NCBI GenBank assembly: GCA_016841425.1
Contig: JAENZE010000009.1
Coordinates: 62,001-126,000 of the forward strand
Length of the DNA: 64,000 nucleotides
From: Syntrophomonas sp.
GTDB taxonomy: Bacteria; Bacillota; Syntrophomonadia; Syntrophomonadales; Syntrophomonadaceae
Direction: 5' to 3'
Part shown: positions 9,541 to 17,902 of the stretch, piece by piece
Position numbering within the stretch: position 1 is the first letter of the stretch
How the letters are laid out: each line of letters opens with the position of its first letter
Translations under genes and position numbers: made by a program
The notes under the pieces: model-generated
Told to the model about the DNA's origin: nothing
What the model saw: only the letters and a program-made list of their open reading frames with translations
Database searches by the model: none

Positions 9541-9559
9541 GCAGGTCCGGCAGACCTGC
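9541..9559 (-). terminator. Terminator downstream of small membrane gene
   Basis: GCAGGTC / GACCTGC stem with a 5-base loop, then ATTTTTTATTG on the minus strand. A longer flanking complementarity (TTTCAATAAA with TTTATTGAAA) could extend it. Confidence 0.75.
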
Positions 9560-9659
9560 GCACAATTTATTGAAATAAGCAGTATTATTTTCAAAAACCT
9601 GCTAAGAAGCAGGGGGAGCTATAAAATATGATGAAGTCCGAAACAAAACCTTCCACTTT

Positions 9660-9842
9660 TCAATGCATTTTATTTGATTTTATCTGATTTATCAAAGTTT
9701 GTATAAAAGCCATAATAATAATTGCCAACCCTAGAAACCATAGTGCAACCGAGATATAAGGGTTAGATTTAACAATTGGAAACAAAAACATGATGCCTAT
9801 TACTAATAGTGCCAATACCATGGTCAACCTGTTTCGGAACAT
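9660..9842 (-). CDS. Small two-helix membrane protein
   Basis: A 60-residue protein with two hydrophobic stretches (about residues 8-24 and 31-51) and a short basic C-terminus ending NQIKSNKMH. GGAAGGAG precedes the ATG and a terminator follows, so it is probably a real single-gene unit. I do not recognise a family. Confidence 0.55.
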   Translation of the reverse strand: MFRNRLTMVLALLVIGIMFLFPIVKSNPYISVALWFLGLAIIIMAFIQTLINQIKSNKMH

Positions 9843-10051
9843 TTTCTGGCTCCTTCCTGGTGCTTAATCTATATCTAAATTATGAAATAGGAAATTAAAA
9901 ATATGATAGCACTAATAAAGAAAAATTCAACAAGAAATTTATGTTCCTGTTAACAGATAGTCTATGACTTACATTTGCAGATTCTACAGGCCTTCTATTT
10001 GTTATTGTTAAGCTGCTCAATGTTGTGCTGATGCCTAATCTCTTGGACACT

Positions 10052-10477
10052 CTATGAAGTCCCCTTGCCGAAGCTCTCTATTAGCCAGTCCTTTATTTCC
10101 TTTCTCACTTTTTCGAATCCGGACAGTATTTCCTCGTCACTGCCCTTAATCGCTGCTGGATCAGTAAAATTGTGATGCAGATATTTCTCCCCCCCGGGCA
10201 TAAATGGACAGTTTTCCCGAGCATTGTCACAGACGGTTACGATACAGTCAAATTCCACTCCAAGATAATCGTCAATACTCTTGGAACCATGGCTGGAGAT
10301 ATCTATTCCTTCCATTTCCATAGCTTTAATGGCAAAGGGATTAACCCGGTAGGGATTGGTCCCAGCACTAAAAACCTCATATTCTTCCCCAAATAATTTT
10401 CTCATAAGCCCTTCCGCCATCTGGGAGCGGGCTGAGTTCTGGGTACAAAGGAATATAATCTTCTTCTTTTCTGACAT
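10052..10477 (-). CDS. arsC: Arsenate reductase, thioredoxin-coupled LMW-phosphatase type
   Basis: Predicted to reduce arsenate to arsenite in the cytoplasm. The 141-residue protein has the CX5R loop CTQNSAR (Cys11) and the redox pair Cys83 and Cys90 in CDNARENC, the three cysteines that define the thioredoxin-coupled ArsC family as distinct from plain phosphatases. I start at the ATG at 10477, which has GGGGAGG 8 bases upstream; a further ATG at 10501 lacks one. No arsR or arsenite exporter gene is adjacent, so it stands alone here. Confidence 0.9.
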   Translation of the reverse strand: MSEKKKIIFLCTQNSARSQMAEGLMRKLFGEEYEVFSAGTNPYRVNPFAIKAMEMEGIDISSHGSKSIDDYLGVEFDCIVTVCDNARENCPFMPGGEKYLHHNFTDPAAIKGSDEEILSGFEKVRKEIKDWLIESFGKGTS

Positions 10478-10721
10478 TTGTACAACCTCCCCAGTGTTCA
10501 TTTATATAGTATGCTCTAAATAAGTAAAGCAAATATTTTCCCAGGGTAAAAATATTGTAAATGCCTGAATTTTGCAGCCGCAGCTTCTCTTCGATTAGCG
10601 GATGGGGTTATCATTATTGTATGCTCAATTTACCATAGTATGGAACATTTTAACGGAAAGGTGTAGAATTTAACATAATGGGTGTAAGGCCTAGAAATCT
10701 GGGGTGAGGAGAGATTGTTTT

Positions 10722-10982
10722 ATGACTTTACACGAGGCTATGATAAAGGTTCTCAGAACCCTTCCAACAAAATCAGCTCCTGCTAAACTTTTGAGTGATG
10801 AGATTAAAAATAACCAACTATATCGTAAAAAAAACGGTAGTTTTGCCGATACTATACAAGTACGAACCCGAGCACTAAATTATCCACAGTATTTTGAATT
10901 CGATGGGACAAACGTTAAACTAATACGAGATCCCTTTAATACTCCGGAGAAAAAAAGACAAAAATTTTGGCCGCCATTTTAA
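10722..10982 (+). CDS. Small HARE-like winged-helix protein
   Basis: An 86-residue protein that fits the pattern of the HARE helix-turn-helix domain: LHEAMIKVLRTLP, then LLSDEIKNNQLYRKKNG, an arginine-rich helix VRTRALNYPQYFEF and a short strand NVKLIRD. HARE domains occur in restriction endonucleases and in chromatin and RNA polymerase delta subunits. The ATG at 10722 has GAGGAG 10 bases upstream; a GTG at 10704 is too close to it. No partner enzyme gene is adjacent. The domain call is by eye. Confidence 0.6.
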   Translation: MTLHEAMIKVLRTLPTKSAPAKLLSDEIKNNQLYRKKNGSFADTIQVRTRALNYPQYFEFDGTNVKLIRDPFNTPEKKRQKFWPPF

Positions 10983-11003
10983 TAAGTCCATTTCTTACTG
11001 TAT

Positions 11004-11300
11004 TTAGTCAGTTATTCCCTTTAACAGTGTGCTATCATTCCATAAAAATACGGCTTGCTGCTCAATATCCCTTTCCCGCATATACTTGGTCCAAGTGCAA
11101 TCACAGTGGGTCCTCTCACTGTGAACTATTTTAGTGGGTGAAATTGAAATACGCCGGTAATATGTCCTGGCACAGCTAGGACATATACACGTACGGGTAC
11201 CGCTATCCTCCCAGTCATACGGCAGAGGGTCAAAAAAGGGAGAGTGTTTATCATGCCTCGCAGAAGCTTGCGCCTCTCCGGTTGAACTTGTCATCATCAT
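11004..11300 (-). CDS. Cys-rich hypothetical protein, possible zinc ribbon
   Basis: A 98-residue protein with CICPSCARTYYRR near residue 40 and a further HCDC near residue 65, a spacing that could bind zinc. AAAGGTGG precedes a run of three ATG codons. It lies convergent to the HARE-like gene with 21 bases between. I do not recognise a family; metal binding is inferred only from the cysteines. Confidence 0.5.
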   Translation of the reverse strand: MMMTSSTGEAQASARHDKHSPFFDPLPYDWEDSGTRTCICPSCARTYYRRISISPTKIVHSERTHCDCTWTKYMRERDIEQQAVFLWNDSTLLKGITD

Positions 11301-11586
11301 CCACCACCTTTCGGTTCTTTTATCTCTTAATCTGAGTGTTCAAGGTATCGTATTTTTCTAGAAGTTAACCGGTGCTAAGTATATTAACCTGCCAGAATTA
11401 GATGACTTGTGCAAAATCAATGACTGCCTTAACTTACCTGTTATTCAAGGGAAAATATTTCAGTCCATGTGTAGGCCTTGGGAAATACATAACATCTGTG
11501 AAACTAGAATAATGGAAAGAACTATCATTCTCCTTAATATGTTCCATAAGGCTTCCTAACTCTCCAGCAAATTACAGGATTCTACT
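11301..11586. other. Intergenic region, nothing clear
   Basis: No convincing open frame or hairpin seen. The upstream signals of the Cys-rich gene should lie here. Confidence 0.3.
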
Positions 11587-11784
11587 CTAATCACCTTCCC
11601 TATCTTGATATTTTAAGGTAAGCTCATTCACTTGCCCTTCCAGGTGCTGCAGCATTCGAGTAACCATAAACACCTGGTCGATACCGGTGATCGGCTGTAA
11701 AACGTCCCTGGTCTTCTGTATCATTTCGATAGCTGCTGCCAACCGGTCAGCTATAATTATTTTGTGTTCACCACTAGCTTCCAA
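11587..11784 (-). CDS. Short hypothetical helical protein (TTG start)
   Basis: A 65-residue, mainly helical product starting at TTG 11784 with GAGG 6 bases upstream. The reading frame is open further upstream to about 11908 without an ATG, GTG or TTG, so it could be the 3' part of a decayed longer gene. It lies just downstream of the decayed XRE gene on the same strand. No family recognised. Confidence 0.35.
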   Translation of the reverse strand: MEASGEHKIIIADRLAAAIEMIQKTRDVLQPITGIDQVFMVTRMLQHLEGQVNELTLKYQDREGD

Positions 11785-11921
11785 ATGGTCCTCGCTTTCC
11801 GCTACCAGAATTGGGGGGAATAAGCCCTCCGGCAGATCGTTCCCTGGACTTTTTAAAACAACAATTTTTCTTAGTGTTACATATGCTTCGTGCCTGTTGG
11901 CAAAGCATCATTAGGTACTCG

Positions 11922-12122
11922 TTACGAGGTCTTGTTGGGTAAAAAAATATCATCTGGATTTTTGTTAAATACAGATGCTATTGCAATTGCCATATCCTAG
12001 ATAACCCTTCTTTTCTTCCTTTCAATCTCCGAATAGAATTGTTTATAAATACCTTTCTTTGATTGTAGCCTGTTCCTGTTAAAACCCTGATTAATCCTTA
12101 GTTCTCGTTAAGCTTCTAACAT
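11922..12122 (-). pseudogene. Decayed XRE-family regulator (two in-frame stops)
   Basis: Read from the ATG at 12122, which has AAGGGG 6 bases upstream, the frame gives MLEA, a stop, RELRINQGF, then YKQFYSEIERKKRRVI, a stop, and DMAIAIASVFNKNPDDIFLP before the natural end at 11922. Apart from the two stop codons this is the layout of a 65-70-residue Cro/C1-type helix-turn-helix protein (recognition helix then the IFLP ending). It points away from the intact XRE gene and shares its operator region. I infer a former divergent regulator pair of which one member has died. Confidence 0.65.
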
Positions 12123-12138
12123 ACAATACCCCTTGTCA

Positions 12139-12180
12139 ACGTTATGCGTACCTCAATATCTATGCTAGTACGCATAACGT
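12139..12180. promoter_or_regulatory. Perfect 13-bp inverted repeat, likely XRE operators
   Basis: ACGTTATGCGTAC (12139-12151) and GTACGCATAACGT (12168-12180) are exact inverse copies 16 bases apart. They are flanked by TTGTCAA on the left and on the right, so a TTGACA -35 lies on the minus strand at 12185-12190. A third partial copy lies in the promoter of the intact XRE gene. Confidence 0.75.
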
Positions 12181-12228
12181 GGTTTGTCAATAAATGTTTC
12201 TGCATTTCGAGGATTTTTTTTCTATTTA

Positions 12229-12257
12229 TTGTAAGTACGCATTTAGCAGACTATAAT
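12229..12257 (+). promoter_or_regulatory. Promoter of XRE gene with operator half-site in spacer
   Basis: TTGTAA (12229-12234), 17-base spacer, TATAAT (12252-12257). The spacer starts with GTACGCAT, matching the half-site of the upstream inverted repeat, so the regulator probably controls its own promoter. Confidence 0.65.
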
Positions 12258-12284
12258 TAATTCAGATATAATGGAGGTTATTAA

Positions 12285-12710
12285 ATGTTCGGAAAGCGTT
12301 TAAAGATATTAAGGGAAAAACATCATTTAAGCCAGCAAGAGTTAGGTAATAAATTATCATTGGCAAAACAAACCATATCTGGATATGAGAATGGAACAAG
12401 AAAACCAGATCAAGATATATTGGTACGTTTTGCCGATTACTTTGAAGTGTCAGTTGATTACCTCTTAGGTAGGACTGATAAACTGCAGGGCAGTATGAAT
12501 TTTGATATAAAGTTCATTGGAATAGATGATGATCCATACCAGAATCTGAAGGAACACTTGGAAGATATTGAGGATGTAGTAAAGCAGGCAGTTGAAGACG
12601 GGATATTTATGCCGGAAGAAATTCCGGAAAAAATTGAATTATTAAAAAGCTTGCTTATGGCTCAAGTAGAGCAGTCCAAAAAGGCAAAAATTAAGAAACA
12701 ACATGAATAG
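12285..12710 (+). CDS. XRE-family transcriptional regulator
   Basis: A 141-residue DNA-binding protein. Residues 4-62 are a classic Cro/C1-type helix-turn-helix (LREKHHLSQQELGNKL, QTISGYENGTRKPDQD, then VSVDYLLGRTD). The C-terminal half is acidic and helical and probably mediates dimer formation. TGGAGG precedes the ATG. Repeated half-sites in and upstream of its promoter suggest negative self-control. Next to it lie a decayed regulator and an IS end, so the segment looks like the remains of a mobile element. Confidence 0.88.
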   Translation: MFGKRLKILREKHHLSQQELGNKLSLAKQTISGYENGTRKPDQDILVRFADYFEVSVDYLLGRTDKLQGSMNFDIKFIGIDDDPYQNLKEHLEDIEDVVKQAVEDGIFMPEEIPEKIELLKSLLMAQVEQSKKAKIKKQHE

Positions 12711-12810
12711 GTCTTTAAACCTGCTATAGTAGTTTTTTTGTATCCACCAAATTTCTTTTTAGGAGGTGAGACGTTAATTTAATATACAAGACATTTAAGG
12801 AGGATAGGGC

Positions 12811-12900
12811 ATGGATAAAAAGTCCAAAGGTGCTCAAGAGATCCTGAAAATCTATTCAGGCCAGAACGGTAAGGTGATCTTGATTGTATCCGGAAAATAA
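12811..12900 (+). CDS. 29-residue small protein with strong ribosome site
   Basis: ATG at 12811 follows TTTAAGGAGG with 7 bases between, a near-ideal ribosome site. The product begins MDKKSKGAQEILKIYSG, ends KVILIVSGK and has a normal stop at 12898. I do not recognise it. The strong start signal is the main support; it could belong to the XRE transcript. Confidence 0.4.
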   Translation: MDKKSKGAQEILKIYSGQNGKVILIVSGK

Positions 12901-13146
12901 CAAACAGAAGCCCTGTCTTCAAAAATCGGAAGTGTATTACTATTATAGTAAAATATGTTATTCAAGGTAAATAGTCCATGAATACCGTTTATTGACAAAT
13001 AATTAAGGTTATATGTCCTATGATGCATATGAACATAAATTCTGAGAGCGTTATTAATTAGCTAATTTTTTCTAATAGCTTATCCTGCGTATTTACCAGT
13101 TGTGGTGTTAACATCCTGCCCAACTAACGCGGCGACTAGTATAATT
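12901..13146. other. Intergenic region, AT-rich, no gene seen
   Basis: No supported open frame. It borders the IS3-type remnant and may contain more of that decayed element, but nothing recognisable remains. Confidence 0.3.
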
Positions 13147-13312
13147 GGAACGCCTCTGTTAAGCAAAAGAGTAAGACGCTATGTCTACAAACTGCCTCCC
13201 ATGACCTACCGTCAGTTGCTCGAAAATGCAGCATAAAAAAGCTGGACCCCGTCATTGACGGAGCCCAGGAAAAGGTTTTGTTTTTTCATCTTGTCTACTT
13301 GACAGGGAGCAG
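13147..13312 (+). mobile_element. Right-end remnant of an IS3-family element
   Basis: In frame from 13147 the sequence reads a short tail ending KLPPMTYRQLLENAA and stop (13234-13236), which resembles the C-terminus of IS150-type OrfB transposases. Beyond it come a hairpin and, at 13291-13312, TTGTCTACTTGACAGGGAGC, which looks like an IS150-group terminal repeat. The rest of the element is gone. Recognition is by pattern and should be checked against an IS collection. Confidence 0.5.
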
Positions 13313-13359
13313 GGATTTATAATTATTACTGCCCATAAAATTTTATCAGAAAGACCTAA

Positions 13360-13381
13360 AAGTCCCGAAATATCGGGACTT
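13360..13381 (-). terminator. Terminator downstream of tRNA-Val
   Basis: Perfect 9-bp stem AAGTCCCGA / TCGGGACTT with a 4-base loop, then TTTTAGG on the minus strand, 15 bases past the tRNA. Confidence 0.8.
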
Positions 13382-13395
13382 CCAGCTGTCTTTTA

Positions 13396-13470
13396 TGGTG
13401 GGCCGTATAAGATTTGAACTTATGACTTCTTCCGTGTCAGGGAAGCACTCTCCCGCTGAGTTAACGGCCC
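13396..13470 (-). tRNA. tRNA-Val (anticodon GAC)
   Basis: The minus strand folds as a cloverleaf: acceptor GGGCCGT with ACGGCCC, anticodon stem CTTCC / GGAAG around loop CTGACAC (anticodon GAC, valine), and a T arm with GTTCAAATC. The CCA end is encoded (13396-13398). Confidence 0.95.
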
Positions 13471-13605
13471 ATTGCGTGTCACTTATTATATAACTAAGGC
13501 AACCGAAAATCAAGACTTGTATTTTTAGATTCTAATGTGCTACTTAGTTAAACAAGTTACCTTTAGAAAAATCAGATAAATTCCCCGCCATAGTCACCAG
13601 ATATC

Positions 13606-14223
13606 CTAATAATAATCATCAATTTCTTGCAATAAGGCTTCTGAACTGACGTATAAAGTAGAACCGATAAATCCTAAAGCCAATAAGCTAAGGCTCATGT
13701 TGATCCATAGTAATTTACGGTTTCTGTTTAGGATAGTTAACTCTATCAAAATTATTAACACAGCAGGAATACTATTCAAAAAAGGGGTTGGTATCATAAT
13801 TAGCGCACTCATGAAAACCACTGCTAATGATGCAAGTCTAATTTCCATTTCGCTAAGCCCACCTGATAGTTTATTATTCAAAAAGCGTTTTTCTAATTTT
13901 TCACATAAGGGTAAGGCTTTTGATTCAATTTTCTTGATAATCTCCTGAGATACCTCCTGTCTGCCAACTGCTTTAGGTACCCACAAATGAGTTCCTCCTA
14001 TTGTACGCTGGAATGACCAAATACAAAGAAGAGCTGCCGGAATAAAGCCTATTCCTGGAGGTAAGGGAATAGTTAATGGTAATGCCATAACAATAAGCAT
14101 CAAGCTAAAACTTTGAGAAGCAAATGCTTTAATTAGATCGTCAATTGTAAGTCTGGATTCTCTGTTTGATATAGTATTGCGAATTGCTTGGCTTGGTGTT
14201 TTATGTTTTAACATCGAATTCAT
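13606..14223 (-). CDS. ExoD-family membrane protein
   Basis: A 205-residue integral membrane protein similar to ExoD (exopolysaccharide synthesis) proteins. It has LTIDDLIKAFASQSFSLMLIVMALP near the N-terminus, the proline-rich LTIPLPPGIGFIPA turn, a soluble loop (about 85-125) and a second membrane block. AAAGGA precedes the ATG. ExoD proteins were tied to exopolysaccharide and alkali tolerance in rhizobia; the role here is unknown. It is a single gene with no polysaccharide cluster around it. Confidence 0.7.
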   Translation of the reverse strand: MNSMLKHKTPSQAIRNTISNRESRLTIDDLIKAFASQSFSLMLIVMALPLTIPLPPGIGFIPAALLCIWSFQRTIGGTHLWVPKAVGRQEVSQEIIKKIESKALPLCEKLEKRFLNNKLSGGLSEMEIRLASLAVVFMSALIMIPTPFLNSIPAVLIILIELTILNRNRKLLWINMSLSLLALGFIGSTLYVSSEALLQEIDDYY

Positions 14224-14473
14224 AAAAATCGATTCCTTTCTCGAATTACCTTGCTGTTAACAATTAGTTTAATTTTATTATTTAGCAAGCTGCAAACGCT
14301 TTTTAGAGTGTCCCTGGCCATCTGCTCCATTACTGTGAAAATCACTCAAGCTCGTTAAGTCCTCTTCTTTTAAAATATCATATTTGAGGGGATTATTAGA
14401 ACTGTAAAATAAGGAATATTGCCAGCTATAAGAAAATAGACATATAAAAACTAAAAATGGGGAGATGAATCAT
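14224..14473. other. Divergent intergenic region exoD / pdaB-like
   Basis: It should hold both promoters. I see no clear -35/-10 pair, as might be expected if the deacetylase gene is read by a sporulation sigma factor. Confidence 0.3.
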
Positions 14474-15208
14474 ATGCCCAAACTTTTTGGTTTTTATCAG
14501 ATACAGCGGCAAGCAAAAATGACCATAATCTGCCTCCTGGCTCTGGTGGTTCTGGGCAGTAGTGTTGCTTATGTGCAGGCCAATTATACTTTAAAACCAA
14601 TTTACGAAGTAAAAACCAATAAGAAAATAGTGGCCCTTACTTTTGATATAAGCTGGGGCAGTAAAACTCCGATGCCAGTTCTGGAAATATTGAAAGAAAA
14701 CGACCTGCAGTGTACGTTTTTTCTTTCTGGACCCTGGGTGAAAGAATATCCTGACATCGTCAGCAGAATCAAAGCAGATGGTCATGAGATTGGCAGCCAT
14801 GGATACCGTCATATTAACTTGAGCAATCTTAGTAAGACTGAAATAAAGGAAGAAATCAGCAAAGCGCACCAGATTATCAAAGAAGAAACTGGTGTGGAAG
14901 CTGCTCTGATCCGCACCCCTAATGGCGACTATAATGATCATGTAATCCAGGCTATCCATGAAAGTGGATATGAGGCTATACAGTGGGGCACAGATTCATT
15001 GGATTGGATGAATCCAGGAGTGAATTCAATCATTGAAAGGGTCTGCCAGAAGGTGCATCCGGGAGACATTATCCTAATGCATGCCAGCGATACCTGTAAG
15101 CAGACTGCAGATGCTCTGCCAGCTATAATAAAAGAATTGAAAGAACAGGGATATAAATTTGTAAGTGTTTCTGAACTCTTGCAGGAAAAAAGTAAAGCTG
15201 GTAAATAA
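14474..15208 (+). CDS. PdaB-like polysaccharide deacetylase (sporulation type)
   Basis: A 244-residue carbohydrate esterase 4 family protein. It has an N-terminal membrane anchor (about 15-36) and the NodB fold outside. The first motif is TFDISWG instead of the usual TFDDG, and the second is HEIGSHGYRH with the two metal-binding histidines. The ISWG variant is what PdaB proteins of spore formers carry; PdaB is needed to keep the spore cortex. The ATG at 14474 is 9 bases after GGGGAG; the ATG at 14465 touches it. Catalytic activity is uncertain because the usual second Asp is missing. Confidence 0.82.
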   Translation: MPKLFGFYQIQRQAKMTIICLLALVVLGSSVAYVQANYTLKPIYEVKTNKKIVALTFDISWGSKTPMPVLEILKENDLQCTFFLSGPWVKEYPDIVSRIKADGHEIGSHGYRHINLSNLSKTEIKEEISKAHQIIKEETGVEAALIRTPNGDYNDHVIQAIHESGYEAIQWGTDSLDWMNPGVNSIIERVCQKVHPGDIILMHASDTCKQTADALPAIIKELKEQGYKFVSVSELLQEKSKAGK

Positions 15209-15233
15209 AAGCTAACATAAGAGGCAGAAAATA

Positions 15234-15272
15234 AAACAAGCCGTTTCAGGCTAATTTCTGAACGGCTTGTTT
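15234..15272 (+). terminator. Bidirectional terminator between convergent genes
   Basis: AAACAAGCCGTTTCAG and CTGAACGGCTTGTTT form a long stem with an 8-base loop. It serves the deacetylase gene and, from the other side, the 27-residue ORF. Confidence 0.82.
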
Positions 15273-15354
15273 AATGTTGGGCAGGCTTCTCTTCTTCTTC
15301 AATATGTTCCAGCCCGATTGATTTCAATATTTCATCAATCAACTTCTTATCCAC
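15271..15354 (-). CDS. 27-residue acidic small protein
   Basis: Starts at GTG 15354 just after AAAGGAGGTGA, one of the best ribosome sites in the window, and reads MDKKLIDEILKSIGLEHIEE, then a short tail to a TAA at 15271. The stop lies at the edge of a terminator hairpin. This is too short for routine gene calling. I do not know its function; a small acidic helix is all that is visible. Confidence 0.5.
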   Translation of the reverse strand: MDKKLIDEILKSIGLEHIEEEEKPAQH

Positions 15355-15464
15355 TTGCTCACCTCCTTTGTACTGAATTACTATACAACTTAATCATAGA
15401 CCTGACAAGTAAAATAATAAGTGGTTTTACGTAAATAAAATGTAAAATCAGACAAAAGTTTTTA

Positions 15465-17033
15465 TTAAAATATATTCTCGTCGAAATCTTTTTGCTCAAC
15501 CTTTTCTAAAGTATTAAGTATTCTTAAAGGTTTCTCAATTGGAAGCGAACTCTTTAGCTCAGAAGATGAAGCGATCCCCATATCCTTGAATTTCCTGGCT
15601 GTGACCAGTACTCTTCCTTCCAGGGAACCGGCCGTCCGATTGTACGATTCTACTGTTCTTTCCAATCCTCGGCGCATATCAATGAAATGCTCAGCCATTA
15701 CCCGGATGCGGTCGTAAAGTTCTTTCCCCAATTCACTTATTATACGGGCATTTTCACCCACCTGCTCCTGTCTCCAGCCATAAGCTACCGAGCGCAGCAG
15801 GGCAATCAGCGTGGTAGGGGTAGCTATTATTACTCGCTGCTCTACCCCGTATTCGATCAACTGAGGCTGATGTTCTAAGGCAGCACTGAAAAAAGACTCC
15901 CCGGGCAGAAATAAAACTGCAAATTCAGGGGTAGGCTCAAATTGTTCCCAATAACTCTTACTTCCCAGACTGCTAACATGGTTTTTTACCTGGCGAGCAT
16001 GATCTTTCAGATGCAGAATTTTCTGCTTTTCATCTGCCGTTTCAACCGCTTCTAAATAGGCCTGCAGGGGTGCTTTAGAATCAATAACTACATTCCTGCC
16101 TCCCGGGAGCCTGATAATCATATCCGGCCGCATCAGCCCGCCCCCATCGGTATTCGTACTGTGCTGTTCGACAAAATCACAATACTCAATCATTCCAGCT
16201 ACTTCGACTACTCGTCTGAGCTGAATTTCTCCCCATCTTCCTCTTGCAGCAGGCGCTCTCAGTGCTTTTACCAGACTGGCAGTCTCACCCTGCAGCTGCG
16301 CCTGAGCTGCAGCCATAGATTTAATCTGTTCATTTAAACCGGCATAAGCCCCGACCCGTTCTTTTTCAATAGTACGTATCTGTTCCTTAACCTGCTGCAG
16401 TGCTTCCTGCAGTGGACTCACTAAATGGTTTATAGCCTCTTGGCGCATTTCAAGTTCTCCCCTGGCTCCTTGCTGATATTTCTCCAGGGTAGTATGAGCC
16501 AACTCCAGGAAGGCTTGGTTATTGCTCTTCAAGGCTTCTGAGGACAGGGCCTGGAAAGACTGGAGCAGATTTTCCCTGGCATCCTGAAGTAAAGCCAGGT
16601 TATCCACAGTTTTTTTCTTTTCCTCTTCCAACCTGCTTTTTAATTCCGCATGCAGGGTATTAAGCCGGGTATTTTCTTCCCTCATGCTGTTCAGGGTTCC
16701 CTTTTGTTCATCAAGCTGTCCTTCAAGAATGCCTAAACGATAATTCTTCTCCTCTGCCGCTGCTCGAGCCTGCTGCTGTTCAGACAACTGCGCTCTCAAT
16801 CCTTCTATCTCACCGTCTAGATGCTCTATTTTATTCCTGGCTTCCAGCAGGTAGGCTTCTTTATCCTCCATCCTTTGCATCCACATTTGTTCTAAAGCGT
16901 TGCTTTCAATTTCACGCTTCTGCTGGTTGGCCTTAATGATACTTCGGGTTAATGGTATCGAAAGGCAGAACCCCAGAACTACGGCAGCTAAAAATATTAC
17001 TGCACTTATCAGGTAATTATCCGTTTTGATCAC
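15465..17033 (-). CDS. rmuC: RmuC family DNA recombination protein
   Basis: A 522-residue protein of the RmuC family, implicated in limiting recombination at inverted repeats. An N-terminal membrane helix (about 9-28) is followed by a long coiled coil (about 35-240) and then the nuclease-fold RmuC domain (about 250-440) with [34 protein letters not shown] and VIDSKAPL. The length is normal. The GTG start has only GGGGA directly before it, so the exact start is uncertain. It is transcribed alone. Confidence 0.93.
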   Translation of the reverse strand: MIKTDNYLISAVIFLAAVVLGFCLSIPLTRSIIKANQQKREIESNALEQMWMQRMEDKEAYLLEARNKIEHLDGEIEGLRAQLSEQQQARAAAEEKNYRLGILEGQLDEQKGTLNSMREENTRLNTLHAELKSRLEEEKKKTVDNLALLQDARENLLQSFQALSSEALKSNNQAFLELAHTTLEKYQQGARGELEMRQEAINHLVSPLQEALQQVKEQIRTIEKERVGAYAGLNEQIKSMAAAQAQLQGETASLVKALRAPAARGRWGEIQLRRVVEVAGMIEYCDFVEQHSTNTDGGGLMRPDMIIRLPGGRNVVIDSKAPLQAYLEAVETADEKQKILHLKDHARQVKNHVSSLGSKSYWEQFEPTPEFAVLFLPGESFFSAALEHQPQLIEYGVEQRVIIATPTTLIALLRSVAYGWRQEQVGENARIISELGKELYDRIRVMAEHFIDMRRGLERTVESYNRTAGSLEGRVLVTARKFKDMGIASSSELKSSLPIEKPLRILNTLEKVEQKDFDENIF

Positions 17034-17246
17034 TCCCCAACCAGGGCCAGACTGTAAACAAAATCCAGCTGATATCCCTACTTATTACACATTCTCCGAA
17101 ATCCCATCATATCCTGTAATTTATTACTCCAACTCCCACCTGGCAGCGATACCTGAATTTTACAGGATAGCCAGGCTAATCTGGTAAAAAATAATTATTA
17201 TAGTATTTATCGAAAAAATAAACGGTCTACCCAGGGGTAAATTCAC

Positions 17247-17462
17247 ATGAAGGGTGTTTTATATTTGAGTAAGGACGGGGTAATAGCAAGATATATACTG
17301 GCTTTCTGTTTCTTCTTTCTATCCGGATCCCAGATGCTTACCGGAACTGCTGGAGCTATAAGCGGAGTACTGGGCACTGTAGAATTGGGAACCGCCCTGC
17401 TGCGTTATTCACCGATATATGAATTATATGATTTATTCAAAGCCAGCCGCTATCACTTGTGA
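17247..17462 (+). CDS. Small membrane protein, YgaP/DUF2892-like
   Basis: A 71-residue protein with two hydrophobic helices (about 14-30 and 34-50) and a C-terminal stretch ELGTALLRYSPIYELYDLF that resembles the end of YgaP-type transmembrane domains (DUF2892), which end in a similar Tyr-Pro motif. AGGGG lies 9 bases before the ATG. The match is weak because the usual Cys is replaced by Ser. It is convergent with the next gene. Confidence 0.45.
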   Translation: MKGVLYLSKDGVIARYILAFCFFFLSGSQMLTGTAGAISGVLGTVELGTALLRYSPIYELYDLFKASRYHL

Positions 17463-17494
17463 GAACGAATTGAATATTTTTAATAGTACTGCTA

Positions 17495-17890
17495 TTATAT
17501 TTCCACCCACTGTCCATCTTCCATACGATAAGTATCGAACTTATGTTCAGGAATTTTAATGCCCTCCCAGGTTTGCTCAAGGTTAAACTCCAGTTCCTTA
17601 ACAGCCTCAGTTTCATTTTCCTCAATCCGGTATTTATAGGTTATCGGTCCATTGTTGTTTTGGACCGATAGGTAAAATACTTCTCCTGCCTCCCCTTTAT
17701 AGTCCAGAGGAAAATAAATAATGCTGGTATCTTGATTTAAATTGGAATCTGCATGGATTGAGTTCAGAATGTATTCTATGGACAAGGCTTGAACCTGCTT
17801 ATCAATGGCATCATCATTTTCCAAAGTCCCGAAGAAATAAAGAGCTAGAAATACTATGAAAGCTATGTAGAGTATACGGCGATAATTCAT
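17495..17890 (-). CDS. Hypothetical membrane-anchored or secreted protein
   Basis: A 131-residue product with an N-terminal hydrophobic helix (about 5-21), which is a signal anchor or signal peptide without a lipobox, and an outer domain rich in strands ending FDTYRMEDGQWVEI. AGGAGG precedes the ATG with good spacing. I do not recognise a family. It lies 12 bases downstream of the winged-helix ORF and may be cotranscribed with it. Confidence 0.55.
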   Translation of the reverse strand: MNYRRILYIAFIVFLALYFFGTLENDDAIDKQVQALSIEYILNSIHADSNLNQDTSIIYFPLDYKGEAGEVFYLSVQNNNGPITYKYRIEENETEAVKELEFNLEQTWEGIKIPEHKFDTYRMEDGQWVEI

Positions 17891-17902
17891 AAATACCTCC
17901 TG

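Noticed and set aside
13396-13470. tRNA-Val 3' end as an attachment site
   Set aside because: I found no second copy of the tRNA end in the neighbouring sequence and no integrase gene in the window.
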